From assembly GCF_002838835.1 (NCBI RefSeq), contig NZ_NHPP01000006.1:186001-250000 (forward strand): DNA of 64,000 bases, written 5' to 3'. Within the stretch, counting starts at the first letter, position 1; every line of letters begins with the position of its first letter. Of this stretch, positions 28,801-38,278 are shown piece by piece. The position numbers and the translations under genes were made by a program. The notes beneath the pieces are model-generated. The model was not told where the DNA came from, made no database searches, and saw only the letters and a list, made by a program, of their open reading frames with translations. Origin of the DNA: Siphonobacter sp. SORGH_AS_0500. GTDB taxonomy: Bacteria > Bacteroidota > Bacteroidia > Cytophagales > Spirosomataceae.

Positions 28801-29871
28801 CTATTCCCAAGAATACTCTAAATCTTTAACTATATAGAAATTAACCTCAGAACAAGCTAATTTACTATCATTGAATATAGCTAAGTTATATCCAATAGAA
28901 TTCATAGAACTTTTATATTCTATAGCATCAAAACCTAGAGATGATTTTATGAATTCACACAAATATTGAGTAGGTAAGTAGTCTAAATGTACATCCTGCT
29001 TTCTAACAGGTTTAGAAAGCTCTTCGCTTAGCTTTTGTAAATAGGGCCTAAATTGTATGAATTCTTCTAGTGTGAAACCTTTATCTAATATTTCAAAAGG
29101 TCCATAACTATATATGTCTTTTAATGAAATTAAATTTAGTGGTTGTACTAGGATGAATTTCCCAATGCTTATACCTTCGTGTAAAGCAACTCTAGTTTCA
29201 TATAGCGTTGTTCGCTCACTTTCTGAAACATATAAATACGGAATGCCAACAGGATTAGCTCTGCCAGGAGTAGTTTTTTCTTTAGGAGGTTTGCCTAACT
29301 CTGACTTTTTTAGTAAATTATCAGAAATTCTAGCTCTGTAAAATATTGTTCCAATTGGATAAGTAGATGCTAATCTTTGAAAAATACTCGAAAGTTTATC
29401 TGTGTCAATGCTAGTATTTAAGAAGAATCTATTAGTATATTTAATTTCATTACAAAAAATATCCCATCTCAGTAGATTACTTTCAAAGCCATCTAAATCT
29501 TCAATAAGTGAAGAAATTTCTACAGGATCTGAAAATAATTTAGAGGTATAGAGCCGACTTCCTCGGCCAATTTGGTCTATTAGATGCTTTATTTCTCTGA
29601 TCTTTAACGCGTTTCTATTGAAAAGATTAGTCCAATATAAAGTCAAATGCTCATGGATATTTACCGATCTATCAATCTTTAGAGAATTTATTGAATTTGG
29701 AAAGTTAGTATATAGTTCAAATAATTCATTGAAATGGTCACTTAATTCATGACAATTTATAATAATGATATTTTGAGTTTCGCAAAAATCACAATTACCT
29801 AAAGTTGCGGATTGTGATTTTATGATTTCTTTCAAGCTATTATCAGCAAAACAATTTATACAGCAATTCAT
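28801..29871 (-). CDS. Zinc-ribbon and RES-domain protein (HEPN/RES-type), putative NAD-targeting effector
   Basis: 356 residues. The N-terminus has a zinc ribbon (C4-x2-C7 and C27-x2-C30, CDFCE). A helical region follows (about 40-165), consistent with the HEPN/RES N-terminal family. The C-terminal half is a RES domain: FYRARIS near 178, the PPKEKTTPGRANPVGIPYLY stretch, ERTTLYETR near 218, and LPTQYLCEFIKSS with a Ser/Asn-rich end near 318. RES toxins degrade or transfer NAD+. No Xre antitoxin is present; instead the gene is last in a tight operon (4 bp after the sce7725-like stop). AT-rich, unlike the flanks. RES call firm, defence role inferred. Confidence 0.75.
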   Translation of the reverse strand: MNCCINCFADNSLKEIIKSQSATLGNCDFCETQNIIIINCHELSDHFNELFELYTNFPNSINSLKIDRSVNIHEHLTLYWTNLFNRNALKIREIKHLIDQIGRGSRLYTSKLFSDPVEISSLIEDLDGFESNLLRWDIFCNEIKYTNRFFLNTSIDTDKLSSIFQRLASTYPIGTIFYRARISDNLLKKSELGKPPKEKTTPGRANPVGIPYLYVSESERTTLYETRVALHEGISIGKFILVQPLNLISLKDIYSYGPFEILDKGFTLEEFIQFRPYLQKLSEELSKPVRKQDVHLDYLPTQYLCEFIKSSLGFDAIEYKSSMNSIGYNLAIFNDSKLACSEVNFYIVKDLEYSWE

Positions 29872-29875
29872 AATA

Positions 29876-30817
29876 TTACAATAAGGACTGAATTAATTCA
29901 ATATGATGCATAATAGACAATTTCTTTATCACACCTAGTCCAGGGAAAGTCCCCTTTGTATAATATTCTTTAAATTGTTGTATGGCTATAGTATTATATA
30001 TATGTTCTGTATTGACAAAATGAATGAGCTTTTCAAGAGCTTCATAAAACTTACCTCCAGTATCACTAGTGTCATAGTTACTATCGGATAAGAAATGTTT
30101 TATTCTAATATCTTTTGTATTTTTATCTACATAAGTAAGATGTATTACTACGGCATATGGTAACATACCCCCTTCTATAAACTCTGCTCCGATAGTCAAA
30201 TAGTCTGAAAAACCATAAAAACCTTCACTTTTATAATGTAAATAATCATTAGAAAAGAACTCATCTTCAAAATCTTTATAGTCTCCATTCTTTTTCTGTT
30301 TGATAAATGGATCATTTAGGAAAGCTAGTTTATCAGAAGGGTAACCTCTTCTTAAGCTAAAAATATGATTTACCTGAATTATATTATATATTATGTTAGT
30401 TGAGTTTACTATGTTCTTGAGTTCTTCTGAGTTGCTTGTTGGATTTAACCTAATTATTGAATATCCAGTATTTTCATGGCCATAGGTTTTAATTGATTTT
30501 TTGAAATTAATAAAATCAGTATCTTTACTAATAATGTAAGTTGGTGTGATATTGCCAATACCATTGGACTTTAACTTGTCTATTAAATCAAAAATAATTT
30601 TATTGTCTTTTTTTATATCTCCGTTTTCAGGATTTACAATTAATTGTAAGTTTATTTTGTTTTTATATAAAGATCCTATTGCTGTTTCTATACCTTTAAT
30701 GTCTTTTTTTACTGGTTCGATTATTGGTGATATTTTTTGAGATTCTAAAGGAAGATGTATTAAGTCTCTTAAAGCTAATAACTCAAACTGTTTGGATCGT
30801 AGGAAGGGCAGATACAT
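29876..30817 (-). CDS. sce7725 / Beta-family protein
   Basis: 313 residues. The N-terminus MYLPFLRSKQFELLALRDL and the region FYGFSDYLTIGAEFIEGG are the hallmarks by which I recognise the sce7725/Beta-protein family; TIM-barrel-like alternation (LQLIVNP, PTYIISKDT, YSIIRLNP, YNIIQVNH) is visible. Function unknown in the family; members often sit beside sce7726-type genes. Start ATG at 30817, 8 bp after the upstream stop, and 4 bp before the RES gene: one operon. Strongly AT-rich. Confidence 0.75.
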   Translation of the reverse strand: MYLPFLRSKQFELLALRDLIHLPLESQKISPIIEPVKKDIKGIETAIGSLYKNKINLQLIVNPENGDIKKDNKIIFDLIDKLKSNGIGNITPTYIISKDTDFINFKKSIKTYGHENTGYSIIRLNPTSNSEELKNIVNSTNIIYNIIQVNHIFSLRRGYPSDKLAFLNDPFIKQKKNGDYKDFEDEFFSNDYLHYKSEGFYGFSDYLTIGAEFIEGGMLPYAVVIHLTYVDKNTKDIRIKHFLSDSNYDTSDTGGKFYEALEKLIHFVNTEHIYNTIAIQQFKEYYTKGTFPGLGVIKKLSIMHHIELIQSLL

Positions 30818-30825
30818 AGTTTATA

Positions 30826-31710
30826 TTAAAATTTAAGTTGAAGTTTTTTTAATAATTGATCGTAATCGTAGGGCGTTATATTTGATAAATAACATGAAAG
30901 TTTGAGCGTGTTGGGGATTTTACTAGTTGTAATAAGATGATTTGTAGATGGATTGATTCTGTTTTTTATTATTTTTAAAAATTCTTTTTGAATTTCGTTT
31001 TCAGGATATTGTAATAGTATTTCCACACAAGCCCTGAATAAGTGTACAGGTTTTGCAGTAGGTATATATCCCAATATATTTTTTACCATTGTTAAAAATT
31101 CATCTTTTCTTAAAGCTTTTATCATAGTTATTGAATCTAACTTAGAGGTTACAGGGGTAGACGGTCTGTATTCTGTAATTAGGTTTTCAGGAGAAAGTAG
31201 CATTATTCCAACAGATTGCTCTATCAAACATATGTATTTATGTAATAAGGAATGGTGAATAATAATATATACTTCTGAAAATGCTCTATAATAATCATTA
31301 ATTTGGCTTGTCAAACGTTCAGGAGAGTCCAATTCTGTTTTTATCTCAAAAACCTTATTGATGCCATTTACTAGTACTGCATCTGCAATTGAATTGCCTA
31401 TTTTAAATTCATTTAATATAATTGTATTAGAGAGACAGTATTCTTTTAAAACATATTCGTTAAGCCAAATAGACTTGTAAATATACTCGTATCTGTAATT
31501 TTCCAATAAATGATTGTATGAAATGTTAATTAATTCATTTATAGTGAATTTTTTATTTATTGATTTGCCATTAGCAGAAAGAAGTTTTTTTATTTGTTTT
31601 CCATAAGTATTAGCATTTTCGTTACTGATTAAGCGTTTGAAAGATGCATTAGATATTAATTTGGCTAATGCATTTAAATTTGCTGATGAAATATTATTAT
31701 TTGCTTTCAT
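30826..31710 (-). CDS. sce7726-family protein with PD-(D/E)XK-like core
   Basis: 294 residues from ATG 31710. The core fits a restriction-endonuclease-like fold: E101, D110 in SIADAVLV, then E122-I-K124 in VFEIKTELDS, and a helix with Gln (SQINDYYRAF). RYEYIYKSIWLNEYVL precedes it, as in sce7726 proteins. Likely a nuclease or nuclease-derived DNA/RNA-binding protein; catalysis is inferred. The open frame extends to 31863, but that extension is encoded by leader and repeat C, so the inner ATG, 53 nt after the predicted transcription start, is preferred. First gene of the three-gene operon. Confidence 0.75.
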   Translation of the reverse strand: MKANNNISSANLNALAKLISNASFKRLISNENANTYGKQIKKLLSANGKSINKKFTINELINISYNHLLENYRYEYIYKSIWLNEYVLKEYCLSNTIILNEFKIGNSIADAVLVNGINKVFEIKTELDSPERLTSQINDYYRAFSEVYIIIHHSLLHKYICLIEQSVGIMLLSPENLITEYRPSTPVTSKLDSITMIKALRKDEFLTMVKNILGYIPTAKPVHLFRACVEILLQYPENEIQKEFLKIIKNRINPSTNHLITTSKIPNTLKLSCYLSNITPYDYDQLLKKLQLKF

Positions 31711-31769
31711 AATTAGACAGTTTTCTTTTTCATTGTTATTTCTGAATAAGAAAATATATCTGATGGAAT

Positions 31770-31799
31770 CAAAAATACTTATTTTAAGATGAAAATCAA
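31770..31799 (-). promoter_or_regulatory. Bacteroidota-type promoter for the three-gene cassette
   Basis: Minus strand: TTG (31799-31797), 19 nt, TATTTTTG (31777-31770), exact TAnnTTTG. The cassette therefore has its own promoter and does not depend on the rhamnosidase transcript. Confidence 0.6.
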
Positions 31800-31821
31800 T
31801 AATGTTCGTGCAATTACTATA

Positions 31822-31855
31822 CTGTCGCTCTTTCGGATTGCAAACCCGGAACAGC
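31822..31855. repeat. Palindromic-word repeat, partial copy C (right border of cassette)
   Basis: Begins like copies A/B (cgctctttcggattg) and ends like the word at 28536-28560 (ccggaacagc). Same orientation as A and B; first repeat to the right of the cassette genes. Confidence 0.6.
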
Positions 31856-31934
31856 GGTAACACACCTTTCCGAAAGTTTAAATCTTGAAGGTGTGTTAGA
31901 ATTTCGTAATCGAAGAAAATTGCAACCGTGACAG

Positions 31935-34675
31935 TTACTGAATCAAAATCTGATAAGAGCCTGGCTGAAGCTTGGAAACGCCTTTCTTTAACTTCTTGCC
32001 TTCCAGCGAAGCCGATTGTCCCGCCTGTAGGGGTAATTCTAGATCTGCTACCGTGTTAGGCGGAACGGTTACGTTTAGAATTAACTTTCCATCTTTACGC
32101 TCCCAATTCGAAACAATTGGGCCGTATAAAGACTGATACGAGAAGTTAACCCTATTCAAACCCTTCGGGGGCTTAGGGGAGATGCGGAAGGTTTTGAACC
32201 CCGGCTCAATGGGTTCTACCCCAGCCAGGTAACGGAAGTACCATTCAATTACCGAACCATACGCAAAGTGATTTCGGGAGTTCATGCCTTCAGGACGTTC
32301 CTTATCTGAATTCCAGAGTTCCCACATGGTTGTCGCTCCATTTTCGGCCATGTAACCCCAGCTTGGATAGGTTTTCTGAGTGGCCACTTTGTAGGCCAGG
32401 TCATTATACCCGTAATCCGTTAATCGGGGTAAAATCTGCTGCGAAGCAATAAAGCCCGTTGTCAAATGATCCTGATGAGCTTTGACATCATCGGCCACGT
32501 TTTTCGCAATGACGGGTTTCAATTTTTCAGGAACAATGCCAAAGGAAAGCGGCATCAAATTGGCTGCCTGCGTTTTTCCTTCGTAGTTATTATCCTTGAA
32601 ATACAGTTCATTATATTTTGTAGTATACTGTTTAGCTAAAGCCGCATAGGTTTCAGCCTCCTTCGTTTTTCCTAATACGTGGGCCGCTTTGGCTAGTAAG
32701 GTATTGGAGTAAATCTGATACGCTCCGCCGATAGGCTTGCCCGGAGAAGCCACGACGGGAACCCAGTCGCCATAACCAAACCATTTTTCATCAGGATCAG
32801 AGAAGTAATAGATCCCTGCTTTTTTGGTGGAAGTGTGGGTATTCATGTACTCCACCCAGGCTTTCATACTTTCGTAGTTCTTTTCGAGAATGCGTTTATC
32901 ACCGAAAAATTCATACGTCGTCCAGGGAACAATTAGCGTTGCATCGCCCCAGGCGGGTTTGGAAGGACCACCCACTACCATCTTCGGATTTACATCGTAG
33001 ACATAACCGGAAGGGTGCTGAGAATCCGCAATGTCACGAGCATATTTCGCCCAGAAACTATTGATGTCCATCAGGTAACAGGAGGATGCCACGAAAATCT
33101 GAGCATCACCCATCCAGCCTAATCGTTCGTCCCGTTGGGGGCAATCGGTGGGGATGGATAACGCATTACTCTTCAGGGTCCATTTCGCGTTGGAGTAGAT
33201 TTTATTCAGGATTTCTTCGGAAGCCGAAAACTCACCAATGGGCTGAAAATCGGTATGAATTACCTTTGCTATTACATTTTCAACAGTTGGTTTACCGGGG
33301 AATCCGACGACTTCTACGTAACGAAAGCCGTGGTAAAGAAACATCGGCTCCCATTCTTCTGCTTCGCCGTTGCTTTTACAGATGTAGCGATCCGTTGACT
33401 TGGCCGAACGCAGGTTTTCCTGAGCAACGGTGCCGTCTTCGTGTAATAACTCCGCAAAATGCAAGACCACTTCCTGACTATACGTAGCCTTCGGAATACT
33501 TAAATGGACAATTCCGGCCATATTCTGACCGAAATCAAAAACGAAATGACCCGGTTTGGGCTCGGTTACGGTCACCGCTTTTTTCGTTTCTGTGACCCGA
33601 ATGGGCGGGGCTTCCTGAGCCACTACTTCCATTTTCTTCATGTCGAAAATGTCCGCTTTTTCGCCCACGTTCGGATCTTTATTCGGCCCAAAAAGCGTCG
33701 TTGGGTTTTGGGCATCATTTAACACCACAGGCGTAACCCATCCGTCGGCGTCTGTACCTTTGGCTTCCAGCCGGGCGTCGTAATGTTCGCCGTGATACAT
33801 GGCATCGTAAATCACGGGCGAAAGGCGAATTTTCCAGTCTTTATTCGATGCAATTACTTCCGTGCTACCGTCGGCATAGGTCAATTCCAACTGGCATAAT
33901 AAGCGGAGTGGCCCCTGAGAATAGCGATGAAAACCGCCGCCCCAGCCCAGTCCACCGCTCCACCAACCGTTACCCAAGAAAGCATCCAACTGATTTTCAC
34001 CACTTTTTAATAATGAGGTAACGTCGTAAGTCTGGTAGTATACTTTCTTCAGATAATCCGTCCAGCCGGGGGCGAGAAGTTGATCGCCTACTTTCTGATT
34101 ATTAATCTTTAGCACATAATCGCCTAAACCCGTGGCATAAATCCGGGCCTTGACGAGGTTATTCTTTACCGAAAATCTTTGCGAGCCTGCGTCGAGCGAG
34201 GAGGCTCGCCCATAATTCCAGCCATCCCAATCCAGTCGGCTTTCCATTCTTTTTTATCGAGTAAACCCATTTCCCACCAATCTGCCGAAGACCAGCCCGA
34301 GGCGGTCCCTTTTTCATCCCAGGTTTGCACTTTCCAGAAATAACGCTGACGACTTTCCAGCGATTTACCCTGGTAATCGACATACACCGACTGGCTGGTT
34401 TTAACCTTGCCCGAATCCCAGAGATCGGCTTCATTTTGGGCTAGTTTTTTGGGTGAAGAAGCCACTAGAATCTGATAAGCCGTTTGTCGAACGCCGGGGT
34501 GTGTATTAGCGAGTTGCCAGCTCAACCGGGGTTGGGTTACACCCGTGCCCAGCCGAATATCGCCGTATTCAAATCGAAGTTTTTGGGGAGCATTTTGAGC
34601 TTGGAGTAACTCACTCACGAAGAGGCAACAACCAAGCAGGAGCCATCGACTGAGACGTAATGAATAAGGGATCAT
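31935..34675 (-). CDS. GH78 alpha-L-rhamnosidase (frameshifted)
   Basis: Signal peptide (LLLGCCLFVSELLQAQ), N-terminal beta domains, then a second sandwich domain (GLGDYVLKINNQKVGD, LAPGWTDYLKKV), the (alpha/alpha)6 catalytic barrel with the diagnostic PTDCPQRDERLGWMGDAQ, and a C-terminal beta domain. Cleaves terminal alpha-L-rhamnose from glycans or glycosides, probably in the periplasm or at the surface. The first frame ends at 34166 (ARKDFR); restoring one base in the run at 34172-34175 gives ARKDFSVKNNLVKAR and joins the second. About 912 residues when repaired. Divergent from the GntR regulator and upstream of the rhamnose catabolic genes, but separated from them by the inserted cassette. 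Confidence 0.9.
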
Positions 34676-34818
34676 AGTTTAGAGAGTTAATAACAGCTAG
34701 TTCAAAGTAGCCATAACCCAAAGGAAAGAATCTATTCAGAACCATACAAAAAAGATAGTACTCATTCCATTTCCGGTTAACTTACGGCCTTTACAGCTAG
34801 TTAGCACACAGGTAGTCT

Positions 34819-35856
34819 ATGAAACAAACGGTTCGGCAGGTTTTCGAAATTATTCAGATTGACGAATATTCGACTACTCCTAAATACAAACAAATCGTCA
34901 ATTCGGTTATCTCGGCTATTGAACGCGGGTTAGTGAAAACGAACCAGGGGTTGCCGTCGATCAATGAATTGTCGATGTTATACGACATTTCTAGAGATAC
35001 GGCAGAAAAGGCTTATAATGAGTTAAAAAAGCTGGGAATTCTGGGTTCGGTACCAGGAAAAGGTTTTTACATTGCTAGTGCTAGTTACCGTCAGAAACGC
35101 CGGGTTTTTTTACTGTTTAATAAACTAAGCCCCCATAAAAAGATCATTTATGATACGATGGTTGAAGTACTGGGCGAGGAAACAGCCGTCGATTTTTACG
35201 TCTACAATAACAACTTTCGACTTTTCAAGGAGCTGATTCAGAACCGGGCTGGTCATTATACCCACTACGTCATTATTGCTCACTTTCTGGAAGGAGGTGA
35301 GTCGGCAGCCGAGCTGGTAAATCATTTACCCAAAGAGCAGTTATTGATTCTGGATAAATTGATTCCGGGGGTAGAAGGGGATTACGCGTCGGTGTATCAG
35401 GATTTTGAAAAGGACATTTTTACGGCACTGACCGAAGGAGAAGAGTTACTGCGGAAGTATCAGACATTGAAGTTGATCTTTCCGTTACATACCTATCACG
35501 CCCGCGAAATTCTGATCGGTTTCCAGAAATTCTGTACCGAATTTGGGTTCCCTTATAAAATTATTTCCGACGTTTCGAAGGAGTTAATGTCGCCCGGCGA
35601 TGTGTACATTAACCTGATGGAAGATGATCTGGTAACGCTGGTGAAGCAGGCGAAATCGAGTGGACTTATGGTAGGGCAGGACGTTGGAATTATTTCATAC
35701 AACGAAAGCCCGCTCAAGGAAATTATTCTGGATGGCATCACCGTGTTGTCTACTGATTTTGAAGCCATGGGCAAGCAGGCGGCTGAGTTAATCCTGAAAA
35801 ATTCAACGGAACAGATTGCAAATCCATTTAGGTTAATTGTGCGAAAATCAGTTTAG
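34819..35856 (+). CDS. GntR-family regulator with LacI-like sensor domain, probable rhamnose regulator
   Basis: 345 residues. Winged helix at 15-80 (YKQIVNSVISAIERG, LPSINELSMLYDISRDTAEK, GILGSVPGKGFYI), followed by a periplasmic-binding-like effector domain (RVFLLFNKLSPHKK to SVGQ-type end; GQDVGIISYNESPLKEI, TVLSTDFEAMGKQAAELI). This GntR-plus-sugar-sensor form is common beside sugar catabolism genes in Cytophagales. It is divergent from the rhamnosidase gene with 143 bp between, so it most likely controls the rhamnose locus; the effector could be rhamnose or a catabolite. Confidence 0.85.
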   Translation: MKQTVRQVFEIIQIDEYSTTPKYKQIVNSVISAIERGLVKTNQGLPSINELSMLYDISRDTAEKAYNELKKLGILGSVPGKGFYIASASYRQKRRVFLLFNKLSPHKKIIYDTMVEVLGEETAVDFYVYNNNFRLFKELIQNRAGHYTHYVIIAHFLEGGESAAELVNHLPKEQLLILDKLIPGVEGDYASVYQDFEKDIFTALTEGEELLRKYQTLKLIFPLHTYHAREILIGFQKFCTEFGFPYKIISDVSKELMSPGDVYINLMEDDLVTLVKQAKSSGLMVGQDVGIISYNESPLKEIILDGITVLSTDFEAMGKQAAELILKNSTEQIANPFRLIVRKSV

Positions 35857-35886
35857 TTATAGTGGTTAGTTGATGGTTGTTTGTTG

Positions 35887-35988
35887 GTAGAAACGCGATT
35901 AAGTCGCGTCTGGGTAGAGGCAGTTTTGTTACCAGTTAAACAAGTTCTCATTTCCCAGCCAGACGCGATAAAGTCGCGTCTCTACGTC
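35887..35988. repeat. REP-like inverted repeat (acgcgat-aagtcgcgt family)
   Basis: Two inverted copies of a small palindrome (aaacgcgattaagtcgcgt near 35891; agacgcgataaagtcgcgtc at 35961-35980), each flanked by tctgg/ctacg words. A related element is at 49393-49560. Confidence 0.65.
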
Positions 35989-36002
35989 AATTAGGTTATA
36001 GA

Positions 36003-36034
36003 AAAAGGACGGCTCTGCAAGAAGCCGTCCTTTT
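36003..36034. terminator. Bidirectional terminator
   Basis: 12-bp stem aaaaggacggct (36003-36014) with agccgtcctttt (36023-36034); T-tracts on both strands. Shared by the GntR gene and the AAA ATPase gene. Confidence 0.8.
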
Positions 36035-36075
36035 CACTAACAATAAATAAGTAACAACTAACAACGAATTAACAA

Positions 36076-37617
36076 CTAACGACGTCGGCCAAAATCTTCA
36101 TCATCATCTTCCTCTTCATCATCGTCAAAGCTTAAACCTGACATGAGACTATCGGTAAGGTCTTTAAATTGCAAACCAGTATCGAGTGGTTTTTTGCTGA
36201 TGAGCGAAAATTCCGCCATGCCGTGGAGGACGAATTCCATGAAGAAGAACTTCTCATTGCCCGTGATGTCGGTATGAAATTCTTCCACCAGATCATCCAG
36301 CCCATCAATGGCCAGCAGTCGGTTTTGATAATCCTTATCCGACAAATCACTCAGTAAGTCCAGCGAGTTTTCGCTGAACCAGTTCTGAATTTTCTGGAAG
36401 GGATTTTTCTTATTCTTGATCTGCTTTTTAAGCTTTTCAGGATCGGGGAAGTAATTCAGAAACTGCGTTTTGATGGCCTTACTGACCAGGTTCATGGCCA
36501 CAATGTACGGGCCTTCAACCTCGCCTTCGTAAACCAATTCTACCTTACCTGTAATGGCGGGAATAACGCCGTATAAATCAGAAATGCGAACGAATGTGTG
36601 TTCTTCATTATTCAATAAAGCCCGACGTTCGGCAGCCGATACCAGATTTTCATAGGCTGAAATCGTCATCCGGGCGGATACTCCCGATTTCGCATCAACA
36701 TATTCGCTCTGACGGGCTTCAATGGCAATTTGTTCGATGAGGTCTTCCGTCACTTCATTAATCGTCACGATTTCCTGACCTTCTTTCACCTTGGCCTCTT
36801 GCTTAGTAATACGCTTGCCAATTTCCAGGGTACGTGGGTAGTGCGTTAGAATCTGGCTGTCGATCCGGTCTTTCAAAGGCGTTACAATGCTGCCCCGGTT
36901 CGTATAATCTTCCGGGTTAGCCGTGAAAACGAATTGAATGTCCAGCGGTAATCGCAGTTTAAACCCGCGAATCTGAATATCGCCTTCCTGTAAAATATTA
37001 AATAACGAAACCTGAATACGAGCCTGTAAATCAGGTAATTCATTAATGACAAAAATACTCCGGTGCGAACGGGGAATCAGCCCAAAGTGAATCACCCGCT
37101 CGTCAGAATAGGGTAACTTCAGCGTTGCGGCTTTAATGGGGTCAGCGTCACCAATGAGGTCGGCTACGGATACGTCGGGTGTGGCCAGTTTTTCGGTGTA
37201 ACGTTCTTCCCGGTGCAGCCAGGTGACGGGTGTGTCGTCGCCTTTCTCCGCAATAAGGTCTACTGCAAAGCGAGACAGCGGTTGCAGTGGATCGTCATTC
37301 AATTCAGAGCCTTCTACGACAGGAATGTACTCGTCGAGCAGATACACCATCAAGCGGGCAATCCGGGTTTTGGCCTGACCCCGAAGACCTAGCAGGTTAA
37401 TGTGGTGCCGGGAAAGAAGAGCACGCTCCACGTCGGGAATTACCGTGTCTTCGTATCCATAAATACCGGGGAAAACAGGCTCGCCTGAACGCATTTTAGC
37501 AATTAGATTCCGACGAAGTTCGTCTTTAATAGATTCGGGTTGGTAGCCAGCCGCCTTAAGCTGACCGAGCGTAGTAAGTTGTAATTTATCGGAAACAGGA
37601 AGCGAGTGATACGACAT
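36076..37617 (-). CDS. AAA+ ATPase of the Mg-chelatase/MoxR type
   Basis: 513 residues. Walker A GLRGQAKT (77-84), Walker B region RSIFVINELPDL, sensor FVFTANPEDYTNRG, and arginine-rich DRIDSQILTHYPRTLEIGKR, as in magnesium-chelatase subunit I-like ATPases. The last 20 residues are very acidic (DDDEEEDDDEDF). Such ATPases work with VWA-domain partners to remodel or insert metal into other proteins. The likely partner is at 42513-43622, about 5 kb away on the same strand; usually the two are adjacent. Substrate unknown. Confidence 0.82.
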   Translation of the reverse strand: MSYHSLPVSDKLQLTTLGQLKAAGYQPESIKDELRRNLIAKMRSGEPVFPGIYGYEDTVIPDVERALLSRHHINLLGLRGQAKTRIARLMVYLLDEYIPVVEGSELNDDPLQPLSRFAVDLIAEKGDDTPVTWLHREERYTEKLATPDVSVADLIGDADPIKAATLKLPYSDERVIHFGLIPRSHRSIFVINELPDLQARIQVSLFNILQEGDIQIRGFKLRLPLDIQFVFTANPEDYTNRGSIVTPLKDRIDSQILTHYPRTLEIGKRITKQEAKVKEGQEIVTINEVTEDLIEQIAIEARQSEYVDAKSGVSARMTISAYENLVSAAERRALLNNEEHTFVRISDLYGVIPAITGKVELVYEGEVEGPYIVAMNLVSKAIKTQFLNYFPDPEKLKKQIKNKKNPFQKIQNWFSENSLDLLSDLSDKDYQNRLLAIDGLDDLVEEFHTDITGNEKFFFMEFVLHGMAEFSLISKKPLDTGLQFKDLTDSLMSGLSFDDDEEEDDDEDFGRRR

Positions 37618-37753
37618 CTAAAAGGGGTTTAGCTAGTAAATGGGTAACGCTGACAAAGTAAAAAAGGTTTGAATAGCGTTTCTCTATTCCTGTGGCTAAT
37701 GATCGAATACTTTGGCTGGTGTTCGCACAACCTTCGCTAGACACTTACTAAAA

Positions 37754-38103
37754 CTGTCATTCAGAGCAAAGCGAAGAACCTTACTTAGAATTGATAATAC
37801 TTTCTTACTGGAAGTTAAGCCGTCTCTGCCGCAGTCGCTCGGCTCCAGCCGAGTGACCACCTGGCTCTAGGCCTCCGGCCGGTAGGATGCGAACTAGTAT
37901 CTGGTAAGAGAATCCCTTTCCCTAATAAAAACATACTTGTAACTATCGGCCAGAGGCCTGCTAAGCTATACCGTCACTCGGCTAGAGCCGAGCGACTGCG
38001 GCAGAAAAACTGGCCGGGCCACGTTGGCCGGGGCACGTTGGCAGCAATAATGCCCTTTTCTTTTCCCCTGTCATCCAGAGCGAAGCGAAGGAACTTACTT
38101 AGG
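37754..38103. repeat. Composite element: 32-bp inverted repeat inside direct repeats
   Basis: Arms at 37826-37857 and 37973-38004 are inverted copies with one mismatch in 32 bp; each arm is itself a palindrome around ctcggct-agccgag. Inside lies a second inverted pair (aggcctccggccg near 37869; cggccagaggcct near 37947). Outside are direct repeats ctgtcat(t/c)cagagc...gaacttacttag at 37754-37788 and 38068-38103. Confidence 0.75.
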
Positions 38104-38248
38104 ATGGAATAACAGGTTCTTCTAGGGACTTAGCCACCCTCTGCTTCAGCCACCTGTATTAATAACGTCTCCTTTCATGTTCGTGCCCCTAACCACACTA
38201 ATAGAAATTTAAAATCTATCGTTAGCATATAAAAAAACACCCGGTTGT

Positions 38249-38278
38249 TTGGACTAGAAATTTTATATTCTACATTTG
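38249..38278 (+). promoter_or_regulatory. blaI promoter
   Basis: TTG (38249-38251), 19 nt, TACATTTG (38271-38278), exact TAnnTTTG. The -7 element lies inside operator dyad 1. Confidence 0.7.

Noticed and set aside
28801..29871. Classical Xre-RES toxin-antitoxin pair
   Set aside because: No small Xre-type helix-turn-helix gene lies next to the RES gene; its neighbours are sce7725- and sce7726-like.
31711..31863. N-terminal extension of the sce7726-like protein
   Set aside because: Encoded by the promoter, leader and repeat C; the ATG at 31710 follows the predicted transcription start.
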